Shown: piece after piece, positions 16,872-19,833 of the stretch
How positions within the stretch are numbered: the stretch's first letter is position 1
Layout: every line of letters begins with the position of its first letter
NCBI GenBank assembly: GCA_024400275.1
Contig: JAKSMY010000036.1
Coordinates: forward strand, 1-19,833
Direction: 5' to 3'
From: Paludibacteraceae bacterium
GTDB taxonomy: Bacteria; Bacteroidota; Bacteroidia; Bacteroidales; Paludibacteraceae
Length of the DNA stretch: 19,833 nucleotides
Program-made: the position numbers and the translations under genes
Notes under the pieces: model-generated
Databases searched by the model: none
The model's input: the letters and a program-made list of their open reading frames with translations, nothing else
Told to the model about the DNA's origin: nothing

Positions 16872-17317
16872 TGAAAAAAGTTAGTGTTTTATTATTTGTT
16901 GTTCTGACTTTTCCAATTTTTACCATTGGAGGTATTATCATTCCTAAAGAAGGTGATAATATTGAGGATGTAACCAATATCTCTGTTACAGGTACAGAAG
17001 TTAAGTATTTTGTCAATGGCCAAGAACAATCTATGTCTGCCAAGAAAGTTGCAGCAGTAATGTATGACGATGGTAGATATGAAGAAGTAAAAGAAGTGCC
17101 CCAAAATACTTATTTATACACAGAATCTCAATCATCTTATAATGTACAATCTCAACAAGGTTATTTTAATCAAACGTCAACGCAAGAAGGGTACAACGGT
17201 AGTTTGAAACAAGCTAAAGATATTCGTACTGCCGGTATCGTATTTACAGCAGTTGGCGCATTGCCAATAGGCTTACCTATGTTGTTGGTTGGAATACATC
17301 GTGTGGATAATTATTAA
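16871..17317 (+). CDS. Exported protein with shared N-terminal module and C-terminal membrane segment
   Basis: The 148 residues carry a signal peptide (MKKVSVLLFVVLTFPIFTIG). A roughly 55-residue module follows, with GDNIEDVTNISVTGTEV and VAAVMYDDGRYEEVK, then a Gln/Ser/Tyr-rich linker and a hydrophobic segment (about 121-143: AGIVFTAVGALPIGLPMLLV). The module resembles a short beta-rich domain common at the N-terminus of Bacteroidetes exported proteins, which often end with such a membrane segment. The next gene carries a clear paralogous copy. The start overlaps the preceding stop by 1 base. Function is unknown; inner-membrane anchoring by the C-terminus is inferred. Confidence 0.78.
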   Translation: MKKVSVLLFVVLTFPIFTIGGIIIPKEGDNIEDVTNISVTGTEVKYFVNGQEQSMSAKKVAAVMYDDGRYEEVKEVPQNTYLYTESQSSYNVQSQQGYFNQTSTQEGYNGSLKQAKDIRTAGIVFTAVGALPIGLPMLLVGIHRVDNY

Positions 17318-17324
17318 CAACCAA

Positions 17325-17359
17325 GCAGTTGCTATGATACAAGGAATCGTAGCAACTGC
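17325..17359 (+). promoter_or_regulatory. Long intercistronic hairpin
   Basis: GCAGTTGCTATGAT (17325-17338) pairs with ATCGTAGCAACTGC (17346-17359) over 14 bp with one G-U pair and a 7-base loop containing AAGG. No T-run follows, so it is not a standard terminator. It probably separates or stabilises the two cistrons in the mRNA. Confidence 0.6.
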
Positions 17360-17376
17360 AAAATAAATTGATTCCA

Positions 17377-18003
17377 ATGAAAAAAATAGTATTTTCTTTA
17401 GCCTGCTTAAGTGCAACAACAATTGCATTTGCAGGAGTTATTGTAACAAAAAATGAAGGAAACATTGAAGATGTTTCCAATATCGTAGTGTCGAGTACTG
17501 AAGTTTCGTTTATGGAAAACGGAAATAGTAAGTCATTACCAATAGACCAAGTATCAGCCGTTTTATACGATGATGGTCGATATGAGGATGTAAAAGTTAT
17601 GCCTCAACCTACCTCACAGCCAATACAAGAAACTACCTCCTATAGTACAAACACTTCAGAACAAGTAGTTTCTAATAATGACGTTATGGCAACCACTACG
17701 CAGTCAGTAGGCAGCTATGATTCCAAGCAATGGAGTAAAGAATTCGCACAAGACTATAAAGCATTTGCTAAGGCTCATAAAGATGAAATTAAAGTTGTTG
17801 GTAAAGCGATAATGACTGTTGCGTATAAACAGAAAGGTAGCATATTTAATTTTGGTGGCGCAAAAAGTATAGACCAGTCTGCAATGGAAGCATATATTTC
17901 GGCAAAAATGCAGGGATATTCTGGTGATGATGCCATCCGAGAAAGAAATGCTGTGTATATTGCAGAAGCTAATCATATCTTAGAAAGTAAGGGAAAGAAA
18001 TAG
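17377..18003 (+). CDS. Exported protein with shared N-terminal module and soluble helical C-terminus
   Basis: The product is 208 residues from ATG 17377. The signal peptide MKKIVFSLACLSATTIAFA has a standard A-x-A cleavage site. An in-frame TTG at 17368 is not needed. Residues about 20-73 repeat the module of the preceding protein: NIEDVSNIVVSSTEV aligns with NIEDVTNISVTGTEV, and YDDGRYEDVK with YDDGRYEEVK. A Ser/Thr-rich linker follows. The C-terminal half (about 115-208) is charged and mostly helical and has no membrane segment, unlike its neighbour. I do not recognise that domain. It is the last gene before a strong terminator. Confidence 0.78.
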   Translation: MKKIVFSLACLSATTIAFAGVIVTKNEGNIEDVSNIVVSSTEVSFMENGNSKSLPIDQVSAVLYDDGRYEDVKVMPQPTSQPIQETTSYSTNTSEQVVSNNDVMATTTQSVGSYDSKQWSKEFAQDYKAFAKAHKDEIKVVGKAIMTVAYKQKGSIFNFGGAKSIDQSAMEAYISAKMQGYSGDDAIRERNAVYIAEANHILESKGKK

Positions 18004-18025
18004 TTGTCGGTTATTTAAATATCTT

Positions 18026-18061
18026 CACCCAGCCATTGATTGTAGTGGCTGGGTGTTTTTT
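18026..18061 (+). terminator. Intrinsic terminator of the envelope operon, left copy of a flanking repeat
   Basis: CACCCAGCCA (18026-18035) pairs perfectly with TGGCTGGGTG (18046-18055), and six T residues follow (18056-18061). It is duplicated almost exactly at 19445-19479. Confidence 0.93.
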
Positions 18062-18073
18062 GTGTTTGAGCGT
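18026..18073 (+). repeat. Direct repeat, left copy flanking the toxin-antitoxin cassette
   Basis: This terminator plus GTGTTTGAGCGT is repeated at 19445-19491 with about four substitutions and one T fewer. Similarity continues weakly to a shared TTATGATTTTT (18084-18094 and 19510-19520). Confidence 0.8.
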
Positions 18074-18179
18074 ACAATAAAGTTTATGATTTTTAAGATT
18101 GCATTATAGTAATCGAGTCAACCTTTTTCTGTTTTTAATCAGTCTTAAAAATAGTAAGTTTTTGGGTCAGCGGACTATA

Positions 18180-18212
18180 AACGAACGATGAACGAAGGAT
18201 AAACGAATGGTT
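18180..18212 (+). repeat. Three tandem 11-bp units beginning AACGAA
   Basis: AACGAACGATG, AACGAAGGATA and AACGAATGGTT start at 18180, 18191 and 18202, an exact 11-base period, about one DNA helical turn. Confidence 0.6.
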
Positions 18213-18214
18213 AT

Positions 18215-18243
18215 GGGGCGAAGTGCAACGCGCATTTCGCCCC
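18215..18243 (+). repeat. Strong G/C-rich inverted repeat
   Basis: GGGGCGAAGTGC (18215-18226) pairs with GCATTTCGCCCC (18232-18243) over 12 bp with one G-U pair and a 5-base loop. The following bases (TTAATCTT) are a weak T-tract, so terminator function is possible but not clear. Confidence 0.6.
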
Positions 18244-18440
18244 TTAATCTTAAAATCGTAATGTTCTTATACGTATGTTATACTTATGATATACATATAA
18301 TGGGCAACTATAATCATCTTTAACTATGCTACGGAAGGGCGGGAAAAATGCTGGCAAGTGAGGCGAGAGTGTCGAATGAGTGTCGGCCGATCCTCGACTC
18401 CAAAGGTCCCTAAAAATGGGCAATTTCGGGCTTATGTGAC

Positions 18441-18481
18441 AAAATAAACCTAAAAGTTAATAAAATAACCTAAAAGTTAAT
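18441..18481 (+). promoter_or_regulatory. Tandem repeat upstream of the toxin-antitoxin promoter, candidate operator
   Basis: Two near-identical units of about 20 bases (18441-18461 and 18462-18481) each contain AACCTAAAAGTTAAT. They end 6 bases before the -33 box, a position suited to autoregulation by the HTH antitoxin. Confidence 0.5.
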
Positions 18482-18487
18482 AATATA

Positions 18488-18519
18488 TTTGCATAATCAA
18501 AAAAAAAGTTGTATCTTTG
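18488..18519 (+). promoter_or_regulatory. Promoter of the toxin-antitoxin operon
   Basis: TTTG (18488-18491), 20 bases, TATCTTTG (18512-18519). The -33 box is itself the end of a second -7-like TATATTTG (18484-18491), so two staggered starts are possible. Confidence 0.8.
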
Positions 18520-18536
18520 CAGAAAATTTCAACGTA

Positions 18537-19082
18537 ATGGAAATAGTATCAATATATCCGCCCCATATTTACAGCATTCAATATGATGGTAAAGACGAAA
18601 ATGAATATGACCGTTTATTAGACGAATGGAATGATATTAACATTGTCTTGGCATTTATGGAGGAAAATAAAATGTACCTCATAAATGATGTATGGAAAAA
18701 TAAAACCATAGAAGATGCAACTCGGCAAGTACTAGAAGAAGCGGAAACTTTGGAAGACTTGTTTGAACAATTGGCAAAAAATACGCGAGTAGGAGAAAAA
18801 CCGGATTTTGATAGTCATTTTCACTATCTTGATGGAAAATACAAATATGTAATGGAATATCAGCCGATGAAATCATACGGCACCAAGAATCCGTCTATGT
18901 TACGGTTGTATGCTATTAAAATGGCAGAAAATACTTATCTAATTACTGGTGGAGGAATAAAATTGGCGGATAAGATTCAAAATTCGCCACAATTAAAAGA
19001 TCATATATTGCAAGAAATAGATGCAGTTAGGTCTTGGTTAAAAGAAAATGGAATAATGGATAGTTCCGATATGGAAGCATAA
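18537..19082 (+). CDS. Putative HigB/RelE-like toxin of a type II toxin-antitoxin pair
   Basis: The 181-residue product from ATG 18537 precedes an HTH antitoxin gene by 15 bases, the toxin-first order of HigBA systems. The frame extends upstream to 18489, but that stretch covers the promoter, so 18537 is chosen. The N-terminal 115 residues are acidic and helical. The core LRLYAIKMAENTYLITGGGIKLADKIQ-like region (about 122-148, split here by its pattern of strand, turn, strand and Lys) resembles the central strands of RelE-fold HigB toxins. A helix containing LKDHILQEIDAVRSWLKENG (153-172) follows. HigB toxins are usually about 90-120 residues, so this is a long variant. Ribosome-dependent mRNA cleavage would be the family activity, but it is inferred here. 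Confidence 0.65.
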   Translation: MEIVSIYPPHIYSIQYDGKDENEYDRLLDEWNDINIVLAFMEENKMYLINDVWKNKTIEDATRQVLEEAETLEDLFEQLAKNTRVGEKPDFDSHFHYLDGKYKYVMEYQPMKSYGTKNPSMLRLYAIKMAENTYLITGGGIKLADKIQNSPQLKDHILQEIDAVRSWLKENGIMDSSDMEA

Positions 19083-19085
19083 AAA

Positions 19086-19092
19086 AAGGAGG
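19086..19092 (+). promoter_or_regulatory. Shine-Dalgarno sequence of the antitoxin gene
   Basis: A perfect AAGGAGG ends 5 bases before the ATG at 19098, whereas the toxin gene has none. This should favour antitoxin over toxin synthesis from the shared mRNA. Confidence 0.7.
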
Positions 19093-19097
19093 TTACT

Positions 19098-19427
19098 ATG
19101 GATTTTAATGTTGAGAAAATGCAAGCGATGGCTAAGCCTCGCTCCCAAAGAGCAATTGCTCGCTCAAAAGCACGGCGTGAAAATCGTGATTGGATGCGAA
19201 TGAGCCAAGAAATAGCCCTTGTCATCCATGAGCAGTTACGGCGTAAGGGCATAACACAAAAAGCATTTGCCGAACAACTATGTGTCTCTCCTGCTTATGT
19301 GGCTAAAGTTCTTAAAGGGAACGAAAATCTTACACTTGAGACCTTGAGTAGTATTCAAAATGCACTTGATACGCAAATCTTGTATATCCCACGCAATGAA
19401 TACACGAGATCGGTTGTGAATAGTTAA
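19098..19427 (+). CDS. HigA-like antitoxin, Xre-family HTH protein
   Basis: The 109-residue product has a basic N-terminal arm (residues 12-33, rich in Arg/Lys) and an Xre/Cro-type helix-turn-helix at about 37-92. The turn and recognition helix is ITQKAFAEQLCVSPAYVAKV (52-71), followed by LKGNENLTLETLSSIQNAL. It should neutralise the upstream protein and repress the shared promoter, probably at the tandem repeats at 18441-18481. The gene starts 15 bases after the toxin stop and ends before a terminator. A simple DNA-binding regulator without toxin partner is the alternative, but the gene pairing argues for a toxin-antitoxin module. Confidence 0.82.
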   Translation: MDFNVEKMQAMAKPRSQRAIARSKARRENRDWMRMSQEIALVIHEQLRRKGITQKAFAEQLCVSPAYVAKVLKGNENLTLETLSSIQNALDTQILYIPRNEYTRSVVNS

Positions 19428-19444
19428 GGGATTAGATTATTAAA

Positions 19445-19479
19445 CACCCAACCATCAATTGTAGTGGCTGGGTGTTTTT
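19445..19479 (+). terminator. Intrinsic terminator of the toxin-antitoxin operon
   Basis: CACCCAACCA (19445-19454) pairs with TGGCTGGGTG (19465-19474) with one A-C mismatch, followed by five T residues (19475-19479). Confidence 0.85.
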
Positions 19480-19491
19480 GTGTTTGAGCGT
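19445..19491 (+). repeat. Direct repeat, right copy flanking the toxin-antitoxin cassette
   Basis: Near-identical to 18026-18073, including the trailing GTGTTTGAGCGT. The two copies bracket exactly the toxin-antitoxin operon and its upstream region. Confidence 0.8.
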
Positions 19492-19695
19492 GTGATTATG
19501 CTACTTTTACTTATGATTTTTGGCACAATGTGCAGTTTTGTTAAGTAAAACTTGCTTGTCGCTGTGTCTGTACTTAATAAATTTGGCACAGAGGTATATC
19601 TTTTTGTATAAACGAAAATGTAATCCGTGATTTACCGTTTAGTGCAGTTTAGATAGTCAAAAACTTACTGTTTAGTGCAGTTTGTTGCTTTTTTA
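19492..19695. other. Intergenic region with short direct repeats, no gene seen
   Basis: It contains TTTGGCACA twice (19519-19527, 19582-19590), an inverted repeat AGTTTT/AAAACT (19534-19552), and GTGCAGTTT three times (19530, 19642, 19675). No reading frame of note was found. Confidence 0.6.
19632..19683 (+). repeat. Direct repeats TTACYGTTTAGTGCAGTTT upstream of the right-edge promoter
   Basis: TTACCGTTTAGTGCAGTTT (19632-19650) and TTACTGTTTAGTGCAGTTT (19665-19683) differ at one base and are 33 bases apart, about three helical turns. They end 12 bases before the -33 box, so they are a plausible activator or repressor site. Confidence 0.65.
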
Positions 19696-19727
19696 TTTGC
19701 GTATGTCATTTATTTTTAGTACCTTTG
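19696..19727 (+). promoter_or_regulatory. Promoter of the gene at the right edge
   Basis: TTTG (19696-19699), 20 bases, TACCTTTG (19720-19727): a near-consensus Bacteroidetes promoter. The expected start near 19733 gives a leader of about 80 bases. Confidence 0.85.
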
Positions 19728-19742
19728 CGGTCAAAATTGAGT

Positions 19743-19772
19743 GTAATGTGGGTTACGGTAATGTGGATTACG
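19743..19772 (+). repeat. Tandem 15-bp repeat in the leader
   Basis: GTAATGTGGGTTACG (19743-19757) is followed directly by GTAATGTGGATTACG (19758-19772). Each has inverted ends (GTAA/TTAC), and a third half-unit GTAATTA follows. It lies just past the start site, a typical repressor position. Confidence 0.6.
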
Positions 19773-19813
19773 TAATTAAAAAAAGAGTGTAGCATACTAA
19801 TAATAAATAAATT

Positions 19814-19833
19814 ATGAAATTTTTTGGCAGAGA
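19814..19833 (+). CDS. Start of a gene cut by the right edge
   Basis: An ATG at 19814 opens a frame reading MKFFGR before the window ends. It sits after a good promoter and an A/T-rich leader, as Bacteroidales start codons do. The N-terminus MKFFGRE is common in Bacteroidetes AAA/DUF234-type ATPases, but six residues cannot establish that, so the product is left open. Confidence 0.45.

Larger units (their letters stand above)
18074..18487. other. Intergenic region with structured repeats, no gene seen
   Basis: No convincing reading frame was found. It holds an imperfect inverted repeat (18084-18157), three 11-bp units starting AACGAA (18180-18212), a 12-bp G/C-rich hairpin (18215-18243), a G/C-rich patch with the palindrome TCGGCCGA near 18383, and a tandem repeat next to the toxin promoter (18441-18481). 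Confidence 0.6.

Noticed and set aside
17325..17359. Rho-independent terminator between the paralogous genes
   Set aside because: The stem is strong but is followed by AAAATAAATTG, without a T-run, so it is listed as an intercistronic hairpin.
18084..18157. Insertion sequence or transposon end
   Set aside because: No transposase or target-site duplication could be seen. Only an imperfect inverted repeat is supported.
18489..18536. Upstream TTG start of the toxin gene
   Set aside because: The codons fall on the promoter's spacer and -7 element, which would not be transcribed from it.
19519..19535. Sigma-54 promoter (TTGGCAC with a downstream TGC)
   Set aside because: The conserved GG and GC are 8 bases apart rather than the required 10, and the second TTTGGCACA copy has no GC partner.
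19530..19772. CRISPR array
   Set aside because: The repeats are only 9-19 bases, spacers are irregular or absent, and no cas genes are nearby.

Overview
The window reads as a chromosomal segment from a Bacteroidales bacterium (Bacteroides/Prevotella-like; genus not resolvable from this alone). The main evidence is the promoters. Six sites carry the Bacteroidetes primary-sigma pattern of a TTTG-like box, an 18-20 base spacer, then TAnnTTTG. Start codons mostly lack a Shine-Dalgarno sequence and sit in A/T-rich leaders, and protein content (YjgP/YjgQ permease next to ribBA, PepT-GcvT, lipoproteins, HigA-like antitoxin) fits that order. No rRNA, tRNA, CRISPR array or intact insertion sequence was seen.

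Layout. (1) 3-494: the C-terminal part of a YgjP-like zinc metallopeptidase cut by the left edge. (2) 541-6094: a promoter, then a tripartite RND efflux operon (lipoprotein adaptor, 1045-residue pump, TolC-like outer membrane factor) closed by a hairpin terminator that overlaps the last codons. (3) 10190-6116, minus strand: a tightly packed operon of D-2-hydroxyacid dehydrogenase, peptidase T, GcvT and a TonB-like protein with MORN-type repeats. It starts from a promoter so close to the first ATG that the mRNA should be nearly leaderless. (4) 10237-14885, plus strand, divergent from (3): cdd, an LptF/LptG-type permease, bifunctional ribBA, and a secreted Trp/Tyr/His-rich protein with a long Ser/Arg tail, ended by a strong terminator.

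(5) 14925-15240 is apparently non-coding but has its own promoter. A perfect 11-bp long-range helix closes about 170 bases of internal hairpins, with a T-run directly after it and a second terminator hairpin about 50 bases later. This looks like a structured small RNA of about 200 nt, with architecture resembling 6S RNA. (6) 15359-18003 is a more A/T-rich operon of four exported proteins: two lipoproteins, then two paralogues sharing a roughly 55-residue N-terminal module but with unrelated C-termini. Its job is unknown; cell-envelope location is clear from the signal peptides.

(7) 18026-19491 holds a HigB/HigA-like toxin-antitoxin pair with its own promoter and tandem-repeat candidate operator. 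It is flanked by two near-identical terminator-containing repeats of about 48 bp, so it looks like a discrete accessory cassette. (8) 19492-19833 contains several short direct repeats, a clear promoter, a 15-bp tandem repeat in the leader, and the first codons of a gene that runs off the right edge.

The most novel-looking parts are the small RNA candidate, the four-gene envelope operon with its shared module, and the repeat-rich regulatory DNA around the toxin-antitoxin cassette. All lie in the right-hand 5 kb. The left 14 kb is ordinary core genome.
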